The notes under the pieces: model-generated
Seen by the model: the letters and a program-made list of their open reading frames with translations, nothing else
Told to the model about the DNA's origin: nothing
The model's database searches: none
Shown: positions 32,519 to 41,039 of the stretch, one piece after another
Numbering within the stretch: the stretch's first letter is position 1
How the letters are laid out: each line of letters starts with the position of its first letter
Source of the DNA: Inquilinus ginsengisoli_B
Lineage (GTDB): Bacteria > Pseudomonadota > Alphaproteobacteria > DSM-16000 > Inquilinaceae
Length of the DNA: 64,000 nt
Direction of reading: 5' to 3'
NCBI RefSeq assembly: GCF_050434925.1
Contig: NZ_JBNDJK010000001.1
Span: forward strand, 2,356,001-2,420,000
Position numbers and translations under genes: made by a program

Positions 32519-33630
32519 AACGCTTCGTCCGCCGTCCGGAAGATCCGGGCGTCGGCCCGCGAAGGCCCGCCCTCGGCCGCCGCCGCCGTGCCCGGGCTGG
32601 GCCCGACCTCGACGGCGACATCGACCGACAGGCCGGGCACCAGCCGGCCGAGCAGGCCGTGGCCGGCGGGGAGCGCGATCTTGACGGGCACGCGCTGGAC
32701 GATCTTGACGAAGTTGCCGGTGGCGTTGTCGGGCGGCAGCAGGCTGAAGGCGGCGCCGCTGGCAGGCGCCAGGCTGTCCACCCGTCCCCGGATGACCGCA
32801 TCCGAATAGCCGTCGACGCGGATCTCGACCGGCTGGCCCACCGCCATGCGGGCGACCTGGGTCTCCTTGAAGTTCGCCACCACCCAGACGGCATCGACCG
32901 GCACCACCGAGAGAAGGGCGACGCCGGGCCGCACATACTCGCCCGCATGGACGCGGCGGTTCCCGACGACGCCGGCGACGGGCGCGCGGATCACCGTGTC
33001 CGCCAGAGCGATTTCGGCCAGCTGCAGATTCGCGCGCGCCTCCGCCAGGCGGGCATCGATCTGCCGGGTCTCGGAGTCGAGCACCGCCAGCTGCTCGCGC
33101 GCAGCCGCCGCGACGGCCTCGGCCTGGGCCAGGGCAGCGCGGGCGCGACCGGAATTGGCGGTGGCCGTGTCGTGATTGCGCTGCGGCGTCCAGCCCTGAT
33201 CCACCAGGCGGGTCGCCCGCGCCAGCTCCCGGCGCGACAGCTCCACATCGGCCCGGCCGACATCGACCGCCGCCTCCGCCTCGCGGATCTTCGCCCGCTG
33301 CAGGTCCTCGCGGCGGGCCAGATTCTCGGTGGCGGCCTCGGCCTGGGCGATGGCAGAAGCGGCGCGGTCGCGCTGGGCCCGATGATCCTCATCGGCGATC
33401 CGCAGCAGCACGGCCCCGGCCTCGACCATCTGGTTGTCGTCGACCAGCACCTCGGCCACATAGCCGGACACCTTTGGGCTGATCGCCGTGATGTCGGCGC
33501 GGACATAGGCATTGTCGGTCCATTCCCTGGACCGGCCTTCGTCCCACCAGGACCATCCCCAGGCGCCGCCCGCGACGACGAGGGAGAGAAGAGTGGTCGC
33601 GGTGGCCACACGCTTGGCAATGCGCTTCAT
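32515..33630 (-). CDS. HlyD/EmrA family membrane-fusion adaptor
   Basis: 371 residues. A single membrane anchor (about 8-26), then SREWTDNAYVRADITAISPK as in EmrA, a biotinyl-lipoyl half-motif GYVAEVLVDDNQMVEAGAVL, a long Ala/Arg/Glu-rich coiled-coil hairpin (about 80-200), the second lipoyl half IRAPVAGVVGNRRVHAGEYV and a beta-barrel. It bridges the DHA2 pump to an outer-membrane channel. ATG 33630 has GAGGG six bases upstream and overlaps the stop of a short upstream frame by ATGA. Confidence 0.9.
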   Translation of the reverse strand: MKRIAKRVATATTLLSLVVAGGAWGWSWWDEGRSREWTDNAYVRADITAISPKVSGYVAEVLVDDNQMVEAGAVLLRIADEDHRAQRDRAASAIAQAEAATENLARREDLQRAKIREAEAAVDVGRADVELSRRELARATRLVDQGWTPQRNHDTATANSGRARAALAQAEAVAAAAREQLAVLDSETRQIDARLAEARANLQLAEIALADTVIRAPVAGVVGNRRVHAGEYVRPGVALLSVVPVDAVWVVANFKETQVARMAVGQPVEIRVDGYSDAVIRGRVDSLAPASGAAFSLLPPDNATGNFVKIVQRVPVKIALPAGHGLLGRLVPGLSVDVAVEVGPSPGTAAAAEGGPSRADARIFRTADEAL

Positions 33631-33800
33631 CGGAAGCCCTCGTCCCCTGTGCGCAGCTCGCGCTGCATTGGATGGGTACGATACCGTACCGTATACGACT
33701 CATGAGGGTCAAGGGGCTGGCCGGAGCGCGCGGCGTCGCGCCGGATGCCGGCATTGACCTCCGCCGCGATAAGGCCGGTCTCGCCGATGACGATGATCAT
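33627..33800 (-). CDS. 57-residue frame coupled to hlyD (leader or gene remnant)
   Basis: A short frame begins MIIVIGETGLIAAEVNAGI at 33800 after a strong GGGAGGT site seven bases upstream, and ends with TGA overlapping the hlyD ATG (ATGA). The beginning resembles the Rossmann beta-alpha-beta start of NAD(P)-binding (NmrA-like) proteins, but only one strand-helix unit is left, so it may be a decayed gene. The TetR operator lies inside it. It may be a translated leader that couples to hlyD, or simply chance. Confidence 0.4.
   Translation of the reverse strand: MIIVIGETGLIAAEVNAGIRRDAARSGQPLDPHESYTVRYRTHPMQRELRTGDEGFR
33678..33692 (-). promoter_or_regulatory. Putative TetR operator 2
   Basis: On the minus strand the sequence is ACGGTACGGTATCGT, one mismatch from the site upstream of tetR. 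It lies 48-62 bases before the hlyD start, a suitable position to block the efflux promoter. Confidence 0.65.
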
Positions 33801-34024
33801 GGCTTTACCTCCCGCGAAGGGGCGCACGGTCGGCGCCCCGAAGCGAGGGGAAGGATCGCGGATCCCGGACGGCCTCCGCCATTGTGCGGAGCGGTCGTCC
33901 GGCACATCAAAGGGCGAGCAAACCTCGCCCTTGGCACAGGTCGGCCTGCCGCGGCGAGCCGACCGGCCCGGTATCAGGCTCAGGTCGGCGCCCGGACAGC
34001 GATCCGGCGGCTGCCGAGGACCCC

Positions 34025-35122
34025 CTACGCCGCCCGGTCCGGATACAGCCCGGCCAAGCCTTCACGGCTGGCGGGGCAGACGCCGCGCTCGGTGATCAGG
34101 CCGGTGACGTAGCGCGCCGGGGTCACGTCGAAGGCCCAGTTCGCGGCGGAGCTGCCCTCCGGCAGGATGCCGACCGTCTCCAGCCGGCCATCCGCGGTGC
34201 GGCCGGTGATGTGGCTCAGCTCGCGCGCGTCGCGCTGCTCGATCTCGATCTGGCGGATGCCGTCGGTCAGGGTCCAGTCGATCGTGGTGTAGGGCAGGGC
34301 GACGTAGAACGGCACGCCGTTGTCATGCGCCGCCAGCGCCTTCAGATAGGTGCCGATCTTGTTGCAGACGTCGCCGGTCGCGGTGGTGCGGTCGGTGCCG
34401 ACGATGCACAGGTCGACCATGCCGTGCTGCATCAGATGGCCGCCGACATTGTCGGCGATCACCGTGTGCGGCACGCCGTGGCGACCGAGCTCGAAGGCGG
34501 TGATGCTGGCGCCCTGGTTGCGCGGCCGGGTCTCGTCGACCCAGACATGGACGGGCAGGCCGCTGTCATGCGCCATATAGATCGGCGCCAGGGCGGTGCC
34601 CCAATCCACCGTTGCCAGCCAGCCGGCATTGCAATGGGTCAGAACGTTGAGGCGCTCGGGCCGGCCCTTCTTCTCCCAGATCTCGCGGAACACGGCCAGG
34701 CCGTGCTCGCCGATGGCGCGGCAGGTGGCGACGTCGTCGTCGCAGATCTCGGCGGCGCGGCGATAGGCGGCGGCGGCGCGCTCCGCCGGCTTCAGGGCCG
34801 CGACCCGGCCACGCACATCGTCCAGCGCCCAGCGCAGGTTGACCGCGGTCGGGCGGGTGGCCAGCAGCCGGTCATAGGCGCCGGCCAGCCCGGCGTCGGA
34901 CGGGTCTGCGCGCAGCGCCAGGGCCAGGCCGTAGGCGCCGGTGGCGCCGATCAGCGGCGCGCCGCGCACCTGCATGCTGCGGATGGCATGGGCTGCCTGG
35001 TCCTCGCTCTCCAGCACCACCGTCTCGAAGCCGTGCGGCAGCTTGGTCTGGTCGATGATGACCACGCGCCAGCCATCCTCGGCCGGCCAGATGGTGCGGT
35101 ACGGAACGCCGTCGATCTTCAT
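34025..35122 (-). CDS. mtnA: S-methyl-5-thioribose-1-phosphate isomerase
   Basis: 365 residues. MtnA isomerises methylthioribose-1-phosphate to methylthioribulose-1-phosphate in methionine salvage. Landmarks are MQVRGAPLIGATGAYGLAL, the catalytic cysteine Cys164 in VLTHCNAGWLA, and the catalytic Asp244 in VGTDRTTATGDVCNKIGTY, the last being the eIF2B-like phosphosugar-binding loop. Length is normal. It follows mtnK with only 3 bases between, forming a two-gene operon. Later salvage enzymes (MtnB, MtnC, MtnD) are not in the window. Confidence 0.93.
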   Translation of the reverse strand: MKIDGVPYRTIWPAEDGWRVVIIDQTKLPHGFETVVLESEDQAAHAIRSMQVRGAPLIGATGAYGLALALRADPSDAGLAGAYDRLLATRPTAVNLRWALDDVRGRVAALKPAERAAAAYRRAAEICDDDVATCRAIGEHGLAVFREIWEKKGRPERLNVLTHCNAGWLATVDWGTALAPIYMAHDSGLPVHVWVDETRPRNQGASITAFELGRHGVPHTVIADNVGGHLMQHGMVDLCIVGTDRTTATGDVCNKIGTYLKALAAHDNGVPFYVALPYTTIDWTLTDGIRQIEIEQRDARELSHITGRTADGRLETVGILPEGSSAANWAFDVTPARYVTGLITERGVCPASREGLAGLYPDRAA

Positions 35123-35125
35123 GGC

Positions 35126-36412
35126 TCAACCCTCGCGGAAGACGGTCTCGGCCGCATGGCGCAGATCGGCCGGGCCGGTGAAGCGGTCGCGCTCGACCAG
35201 GAAGGCGCGGGCCAGGCGCAGCGCCTTGGTCTCACAGGCGGCACGCAGGTCCGGGTCGGCGATGGTCTCGAGATCGGCGACATGAGCCAGCCCCAGGATG
35301 CGCCGGACCATCTTGGCCCCGGCGAAGCCGACCGTGTCGCGGAACAGCCGGGCCATGGTGGCCTTGCGGTGCGCGTCCAGCGCCAGGGCGCCGTCGCCAT
35401 CGGCGAACAGGCCGCGGTCGAAGGCATCACCATTGCCCTCGGCCCGCCACAGCTCCAGGAATCGCTTCTGGAAGCCGGTCCAGATCGCCTCGGCCTGGAC
35501 CAGCAGCCAGCTGCGGTAGTCGGCGCGGTCATCCGCCGCCGTCGCGTGTCCCGCCTGCGCAAAGTACGCCAGGAAGAAATTGGCCAGCAGGGCGCCGATG
35601 TCGAAGCCCATCGGGCCGTAGAAGGCGAATTCCGGGTCGATGGCGCGGCTGTCGGTCTCGGTCACCATGATCGACCCGGTGTGCAGGTCGCCATGCAGCA
35701 GCGCCTCGGCCCGGGTCAGGAACGCCCATTTCAGCTCCTGCGCGGCCACCTTGGCGGCGGCGTCGGCGCGGAACTGCGCGGCGACGCCGTCCAGCTGCGG
35801 CGTGGTCCAGCGGTTCAGCCTGGCGATCCGGTAGGGATCGGTGAACACCAGGTCCTCGGTGATCCGGCACAGCGCCGTGTTGCCGCAGAACGGCGCCATC
35901 TTCGCCTTCTTCTCGGCGGCCGGCTCGTACAGGTCGGACGTCTTGAACAGCGTCTGGGCCAGGAACTCGGCCATGTGCCCGGCCAGCAGCGGGTAGCGGG
36001 TGCCGGCGATCAGCCCTTTGCGCAGGATGATGTGCGGCGTCAGCCACTCCATCACGATCAGCGCCATGGCCGGGTCGAAGTGGAAAAGCTTCGGCAGCAG
36101 GTGCGGCACGTGACTCGCCTGCTCGGACAGCGCATGCCATTCGTACCAAGCGCGGTCCAGCGGCAGCGGCCAGCTGTCGCCGACCAGCCGGACATAGGGC
36201 AGGGCCTGCTTGACCACGAGACCGCCGGCGGTGCCGCGGACGATGAACACCAGATTCAGGTTACCGTCGCCGACCTCGGTGACCTGCCAGCCAGCCGGGT
36301 CGCCGCCCAGCCGGTCACGGATCGCCGGCAGCGTCGTGAGATAGGGCCGGATCGAGGCCTCGTCCAGCGGCCGGTAGTCCGGCCCGCCGGTCAGCCGGCT
36401 CTCCTCACTCAT
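35126..36412 (-). CDS. mtnK: 5-methylthioribose kinase
   Basis: 428 residues with the aminoglycoside-phosphotransferase/choline-kinase fold. The ATP loop is EVGDGNLNLVF (47-57), Lys69 in GLVVKQALPYVR is the likely ATP-binding lysine, the catalytic loop is LLHGDLHTGSIMV (238-250, Asp242), and the metal loop is IDPEFAFYGPMGFDIG (258-273). It phosphorylates methylthioribose to the 1-phosphate, the substrate of the next enzyme MtnA. Presence of MtnK shows that this organism uses the nucleosidase/kinase branch rather than MTA phosphorylase at this step. Confidence 0.93.
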   Translation of the reverse strand: MSEESRLTGGPDYRPLDEASIRPYLTTLPAIRDRLGGDPAGWQVTEVGDGNLNLVFIVRGTAGGLVVKQALPYVRLVGDSWPLPLDRAWYEWHALSEQASHVPHLLPKLFHFDPAMALIVMEWLTPHIILRKGLIAGTRYPLLAGHMAEFLAQTLFKTSDLYEPAAEKKAKMAPFCGNTALCRITEDLVFTDPYRIARLNRWTTPQLDGVAAQFRADAAAKVAAQELKWAFLTRAEALLHGDLHTGSIMVTETDSRAIDPEFAFYGPMGFDIGALLANFFLAYFAQAGHATAADDRADYRSWLLVQAEAIWTGFQKRFLELWRAEGNGDAFDRGLFADGDGALALDAHRKATMARLFRDTVGFAGAKMVRRILGLAHVADLETIADPDLRAACETKALRLARAFLVERDRFTGPADLRHAAETVFREG

Positions 36413-36521
36413 GCTTCAGCCTCCGCCGTCTTCCTGTATTCTCCAGGCGGGCGGAGTGTCGGAAGCCGGCTCCCCTGCTGTCAAGCCATGGCCGCTCTGG
36501 CCCAAGCGAAAGGGGGGACTC

Positions 36522-36908
36522 GTGCAGACCGTTCCGCGCAATCCGACCGACGGGATCTATCCGGCCACGCCCGACTACATCCACGGGCTGGAGGTGCGGC
36601 AGTCCAACCGGATCCTCTATGTCGCCGGCACCATGGGGCTCGACGCCCAGGGCGTTCCCGGCGCGACGCTGGAGGCGCAGCTGGAGCTGATCTGGTCGAA
36701 CATCCGCACCATCCTGGCCAGCGCTGACATGACGGTGCGCAACATCGTCCGGATCACCAGCTATCTGCGCGACCCGGCCTATGCCGAGGCCAACCAGGCC
36801 GCCCGCATCGCCGCGCTTGACGGCCACGTCGTGCCCACCACGGCCCTGGTGGCGCAGACGCTTTCGCCCGACTGGCTGGTCGAGATCGAGGTGATCGCGG
36901 CGGGCTGA
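36522..36908 (+). CDS. RidA family (YjgF/YER057c/UK114) protein
   Basis: 128 residues from GTG 36522, which follows GGGGGG by four bases. The trimeric RidA fold is seen in NRILYVAGTMGLDAQG, LEAQLELIWSNIRTIL, and NIVRITSYLRDPAY, whose arginine corresponds to the residue needed for hydrolysing reactive enamines/imines. The end carries PTTALVAQTLSPDWLVEIEV. It is divergent from mtnK and may share a regulatory region with it, although a role in methionine salvage is not shown. The stop codon is directly followed by palindromic element A. Confidence 0.85.
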   Translation: MQTVPRNPTDGIYPATPDYIHGLEVRQSNRILYVAGTMGLDAQGVPGATLEAQLELIWSNIRTILASADMTVRNIVRITSYLRDPAYAEANQAARIAALDGHVVPTTALVAQTLSPDWLVEIEVIAAG

Positions 36909-36965
36909 GAGACCGCTTGGAAATGCGCTGGTCAGGTCCACCAGCGCCCTTGGTATCATTTCCGA
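36909..36965 (+). repeat. Element A, short hairpin form
   Basis: GAGACCGCTTGGAAATGCGC directly follows the stop codon of the RidA gene. Its GGAAATGCGCTGGT arm can pair with the following ACCAGCGC and ATTTCC segments, giving an imperfect hairpin. It represents the left end of element A folded on a different partner. Confidence 0.6.
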
Positions 36966-37328
36966 GTATCGTGAGCCGCACCAGGGTCCGATTGTTCCTT
37001 GAATCATCCGGGGCAGCAGCCGCAGGAAACCAACAATACAGGGCATTTAACTAAAATACAACAACCCATCCAAACCAAATTGTCATTGTCATATTTTTTG
37101 TAATAGGGTTAAGTTCCTCTGCCTTCTTTGTATCGGTGCCGCGTAATACATGCGTGCCGCACTGGAGAATTTGCGCCTCTGTCGGCCACACTTGAACGCG
37201 GCACGGCTGCAAGCGGCCCGCGGTTGCGACTCTTCTGATGTCCGTCGTCGTCACGGGGATGCTCTTTGGCGGCCGGGGTTGCATTTCCGCCCCCCGCGGC
37301 ATCGACCCCTTTATGGGAGGACATGGCC
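36966..37328. other. Gene-free leader of the PSD-like gene, AT-rich core
   Basis: Bases about 37030-37135 are AT-rich (attttttgtaatagggtta) within a GC-rich genome and probably hold the promoter of the decarboxylase gene. A frame extending upstream from the gene to 37266 has no ribosome site. No riboswitch or operator was identified. Confidence 0.4.
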
Positions 37329-38525
37329 ATGACCGTGATCAACGCCTCGACCCGCAAGATCGATGCCCTGAAGTCCAAGGCGGGAGGGAACGACAACTTC
37401 CTGGCCCTCCTGACCGAGTCGCTCAGGCAGGCTCGGGAGGCTGCGCGGGCGCAACTCGACAACGACCTGTTCCGGGCCTTGCCCTGGCCGCAGGACTACT
37501 CCGCCTATGTCGGCTACCTCATCGAGTTCGCGCGCTGGATTCCGCGCGAGAGCAGCGATCCGGCCTGGACCGAACCCGGCACCGACGAGCAGCAGGAGGT
37601 CTATGACAGGCTCTGCCATTTCTACTGGCTGATCGACCAGAAGGTCGGGCCCGACAACACCACCATCGTCCAGAACATTCCCTGGTTCAGCGAATGGCTG
37701 GTCGACTACGCCCGCGCCTGGGGCAGCTTCCTGAACACCCCCGAATCGTTCAACGACGAAGCATTGCAGTCGTTCATCGATAACTCGCCGAAATATGCGG
37801 TCGGCGATTCGATGATCGACGGCCGCCCCAATGCGCCCAGCGGCTGGCTCACCTTCAACCAGTTCTTCGCCCGCGAGCTCAATCCCGGCCTGCGCCCGGT
37901 CGCGGCGCCGACCGACAACCGCACCACGGTCTCGCCGGCGGACTGCACCTACAAGGCGACCTATGCGATCGACTCGAATTCGCGGATACCCGAGATCGTG
38001 GTCAAGAAGACGCACAGATTCGCGAGCGTCGAAGACCTCCTCGAAGGCAGCGCGTACATGGGCGCGTTCGCCGGCGGCACCTTCGTGCACTACTTTCTCG
38101 GCCCGTACTCCTATCACCGCTTCCACGCGCCGGTCGCCGGTGTGGTGCGCGAGTGCTACCCGATCCAGGGGCTGGTCTATCTCGACGTCAACCTGTCCGG
38201 CAGCCAGTTCGATGCTCCCGACAGTTCTCAGGGCGGATACGAATTCGCCCAGGCGCGCGGAGTGATCGTTCTGGACACCAAGGATTCGCCGTTCGGCGAC
38301 GTCGGCCTGGTTGCGGCCATTCCGGTGGGGATGGCCCAGGTGTCCTCGGTCAGGATGACCGCTATGGTGGGCAGCAGCCTGCTCAAGGGCGACGAATTCG
38401 GCTACTTCCTGTTCGGCGGTTCCGACATCATCGTGCTGTTCCAGGCAGGCGCCCAGGCCCGTGTCGATACCGGCACCCAGTACCGCCACTACGGCATGCC
38501 GATGGCTGCCTGCACCTCGAAATAA
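37329..38525 (+). CDS. Phosphatidylserine decarboxylase-family enzyme, PsiD-like architecture
   Basis: 398 residues, soluble (no membrane helix). Residues about 100-195 resemble the PSDC domain found in fungal PsiD-type and related decarboxylases: PWFSEWLVDYARAWGSFLNT, then GWLTFNQFFARELNPGLRPV. The catalytic PSD domain follows, with SPADCTY (Asp205), YSYHRFHAPVAG (His263/His266), and the self-processing GGS site in YFLFGGSDIIVLF (Ser365), which would give a short alpha chain with a pyruvoyl group. True membrane PSD enzymes lack the PSDC front and have an N-terminal helix. Decarboxylation of a free amino acid such as tryptophan is therefore as likely as that of phosphatidylserine; this is inference. 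ATG 37329 lies eight bases after GGGAGG. Confidence 0.8.
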   Translation: MTVINASTRKIDALKSKAGGNDNFLALLTESLRQAREAARAQLDNDLFRALPWPQDYSAYVGYLIEFARWIPRESSDPAWTEPGTDEQQEVYDRLCHFYWLIDQKVGPDNTTIVQNIPWFSEWLVDYARAWGSFLNTPESFNDEALQSFIDNSPKYAVGDSMIDGRPNAPSGWLTFNQFFARELNPGLRPVAAPTDNRTTVSPADCTYKATYAIDSNSRIPEIVVKKTHRFASVEDLLEGSAYMGAFAGGTFVHYFLGPYSYHRFHAPVAGVVRECYPIQGLVYLDVNLSGSQFDAPDSSQGGYEFAQARGVIVLDTKDSPFGDVGLVAAIPVGMAQVSSVRMTAMVGSSLLKGDEFGYFLFGGSDIIVLFQAGAQARVDTGTQYRHYGMPMAACTSK

Positions 38526-38682
38526 TATTAGCGGCCTGAGACCTAGACCCGTCAGGGCGAGCCCCGAAGGGGCGTGGCGATCCAGCGGTACCCGCCCTTG
38601 GATCGCCACGGCGCTGCGCGCCTGGAGATGGCGAGGTCGATCTCAAGGGCCGGTATCACAAGCGCATTTCCAGACGGTCTCT
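38526..38682. repeat. Element B copy 2 joined to a half copy of element A
   Basis: Bases 38526-38656 match element B at 12194: GCGGCCTGAG, a GCCCCGAAGGGGCGTGGCGATCC-type hairpin core split as GCCCCGAAGGGGC and TGGCGATCCA, and the right end TCTCAAGGGCCGGTAT. Immediately after, 38657-38682 is the right end of element A (GCGCATTTCCAGACGGTCTC), which touches the stop codon of the minus-strand gene at 38681. Confidence 0.7.
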
Positions 38683-39532
38683 AGCCGGCCTGCTCCTCGT
38701 GCTCGATCCGCCGCCACAGCGACCGGATCATGTCCTTCAGCAGCAGGGCCTCCTGCCAGCGGTCGGACAGCTCGGCGCCGTCCGGGCCGGTCATCGCATA
38801 TTCCTTGGGACCGAGCTCGCACAGGAAGGTCAGCGTCGCATCCGGCGGGGCGCGGCGGCGCCAGGACCGGAAGCCGTATTCCCACCAGCCCATGAACAGC
38901 TCCAGCCAGTCGCGGTGGTGCGGGAAGCTGATCTGCAGCTGGATCTGCTCCCGGCTGGCGACCCGGCCGTGGAAGGCCCAGGCGTGGTCCAGGATGCGAT
39001 GGATCAGCGCGTGGTTCTCGGCGCTGACCGGCCAGGCGAATTCCCGGCCCAGCAGGTAGTGCGAAAGATCCGCGGTCAGGCGCAGGTCGGGGAAGCGGTC
39101 GAGCAGGTGCAGCGTGGTGATCAGGTCCGTGGTCATCCGGTCCCGATGGGTCTCGATGTAGACCGAGATGCCCGCCTCCGCCGCCAGGCGCCGCCAGCCC
39201 TCGATGCAGGGGAAGCCGTCCTCCAGCCGGTAGGGCCGCACATCCGGCTGCAGGTTGACATGATCGGCCCCCAACGCCTGCACCCGGTCGAGGATCGGGC
39301 GCAGATCCTCGACCGTGGCCGGATAGCACTGGGCCTGCCAGGCCAGGCCGTGCGCGCGCAGGAAGCCGGTCACCTGCCGCGCATGGGCGTCGTCGGCGAA
39401 GCGGACGCCCGCCCCGTCGAAACCAGCGTCGCGTATCATGGCGAGCTTCCGCTCGAGCGGCCATTCGACTCCGTCCGGATGGCGGCGCTCCATCGCCCAG
39501 AGCGACTGTAGGACCAGCAGGCGTTGAGCCAT
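38681..39532 (-). CDS. Sugar phosphate isomerase/epimerase-like TIM-barrel protein
   Basis: 283 residues of the xylose-isomerase-like AP-endonuclease 2 fold. Likely metal ligands and active-site residues are Glu127/His129 in VYIETHRDR, Asp155/His158 in LTADLSHYLLG, His188 in WAFHGRV and Glu239 in FLCELGPKEYA. Such enzymes isomerise or epimerise keto sugars, inosose or similar. It is the last gene of a three-gene operon (dioxygenase, MHS transporter, isomerase) that starts beside LacI operators. ATG 39532 has AGGAG seven bases upstream. Substrate is unknown. Confidence 0.8.
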   Translation of the reverse strand: MAQRLLVLQSLWAMERRHPDGVEWPLERKLAMIRDAGFDGAGVRFADDAHARQVTGFLRAHGLAWQAQCYPATVEDLRPILDRVQALGADHVNLQPDVRPYRLEDGFPCIEGWRRLAAEAGISVYIETHRDRMTTDLITTLHLLDRFPDLRLTADLSHYLLGREFAWPVSAENHALIHRILDHAWAFHGRVASREQIQLQISFPHHRDWLELFMGWWEYGFRSWRRRAPPDATLTFLCELGPKEYAMTGPDGAELSDRWQEALLLKDMIRSLWRRIEHEEQAG

Positions 39533-39572
39533 GGGGCATCTCCTCCGGCAGGGCGGTTGGCGGCGGTCGGCG

Positions 39573-40949
39573 CTACGCCGTCGGCCGGGCCGCGGCACCC
39601 GCCGGCGGCCGGGCCGGGTGGCGCTCCTCTGCCGTCGAGTAGTCCTTCCGGAGGTCGCTCTCATGGGTCTCCGGCCCCCACCAGACGGCGGCGACGGTGA
39701 TCAGCGACAGCACGATGACGTAGAGCGCGACGCCCCAGGGAGCGCCACCGAACCAGATCACCAGCATCGCCGACAAGGCGGGGGCGGGGCCGCCGGCCAG
39801 GATCGACCCCAGCTCCCGCGCGAAGGCGAAGCCGCTGAACCGCAGGCGAGGCCCGAACAGCTCGGCGAAATAGGCGGCCTGCGGCCCGAACATCGCGCCG
39901 CCGCCGATGCCCATGATCAGCACGAAGGCCAGCAGGATGGTGGTGGTGTCGCCGGTGTTCAGCATCATGAAGAAGGGCACGGCGAAGATCGCCGAGAACA
40001 GCGCACCGCCCATATAGACCGGCCGCCGCCCGACCTTGTCCGACAGCCAGCCGAAGAACAGGATGCCGAAGATCTCGACGAAGTTGCCGCCGAACACGCC
40101 CAGCAGCGCGACGTCGCGCGGCAGGTGCAGGGTGTTGATGATGTAGCTCAGGCCGAACACCGGAAACAGGTAGCCCAGGCCGTTCTCGGCCATCCGCGCC
40201 CCGACCACGACCGCGAAGTTGCGCGGGTGGCGGCGCAGGGCGGCCAGGGCCGGCGCCCGGATCGGCGGCTGCCGCTCCTGCGTCTCGGCGAAGACCGGCG
40301 TCTCCTCGATCCGCATGCGGATGAACACGCCGAAGGCCAGCAGCAGCAGGCTGACCAGGAACGGCACGCGCCAACCCCAGGCCAGCAGGTCCTCATGCGG
40401 CAGCATGGTGACCAGCCCGAACACACCGGCCGCCAGCAGGTTGCCGATGGTCACGCCCATCGGCGCGAAGCTGCCGAAGAAGCCGCGCCGGCCCTCGGGC
40501 GCGTATTCCACCGCCAGCAGCACCGCGCCGCCATACTCGGCGCCGGCCCCCAGCCCCTGCAGCAGGCGCATCAGCACCAGCAGCAGCGGCGCCCACAGGC
40601 CGATCTGGTCGTAGGTCGGCAGCAGGCCGATCAGGAAGGTGCTGCCGCCGACCATCAGGATGGTGATGACCAGCACCGGCTTGCGCCCCCAGCGGTCGCC
40701 GAGATGGCCGAACAGCAGGCCGCCGAAGGGCCGGGCCAGGAAACCCACCCCGAAGGTCGCCAGCGACACCAGCATGCCGGTGCTGGGGTCGAATTTCGGG
40801 AAGAACAGCTCACCGAACACCAGGGCGGCGGCGGTGCCGTAGATGAAGAAATCGTACCATTCGAGCGCCGAGCCCACGGCCGCGGCGACCATCACCGGCG
40901 TCAGCTTGCGCTTCGGCGCGCCCGCCTCCTGCAGGGTCGCATTTCCCAT
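39573..40949 (-). CDS. MFS metabolite:H+ symporter (MHS family)
   Basis: 458 residues, 12 helices. The MHS signature is at the start: AAAVGSALEWYDFFIYGTAA and FARPFGGLLFGHLGDRWGRK-like motif A (residues about 75-95), with LLQGLGAGAEYGGAVLLAVE in helix 4 and RRGFFGSFAPMG. MHS members import organic acids, osmolytes or shikimate-like compounds with protons. The gene is flanked by a PhyH-type dioxygenase and a sugar-isomerase-like enzyme and probably takes up the pathway substrate. A ribosome site GGGAGAGG precedes ATG 40949. Confidence 0.88.
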   Translation of the reverse strand: MGNATLQEAGAPKRKLTPVMVAAAVGSALEWYDFFIYGTAAALVFGELFFPKFDPSTGMLVSLATFGVGFLARPFGGLLFGHLGDRWGRKPVLVITILMVGGSTFLIGLLPTYDQIGLWAPLLLVLMRLLQGLGAGAEYGGAVLLAVEYAPEGRRGFFGSFAPMGVTIGNLLAAGVFGLVTMLPHEDLLAWGWRVPFLVSLLLLAFGVFIRMRIEETPVFAETQERQPPIRAPALAALRRHPRNFAVVVGARMAENGLGYLFPVFGLSYIINTLHLPRDVALLGVFGGNFVEIFGILFFGWLSDKVGRRPVYMGGALFSAIFAVPFFMMLNTGDTTTILLAFVLIMGIGGGAMFGPQAAYFAELFGPRLRFSGFAFARELGSILAGGPAPALSAMLVIWFGGAPWGVALYVIVLSLITVAAVWWGPETHESDLRKDYSTAEERHPARPPAGAAARPTA

Positions 40950-41039
40950 TTGGCGTCCTCTCCCTCGATCCGGCTCGGGCCGGTTATTGATGGTTCGAGC
41001 CGCCCGGCCTCCGCTCGGGGAGAAGGCCGGGGGCCGGGC

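Noticed and set aside
36413..36521. SAM-sensing riboswitch before mtnK
   Set aside because: The 109-base gap to the RidA gene is too short for most SAM aptamers once the mtnK ribosome site is counted, and no SAM-II-like conserved core was seen.
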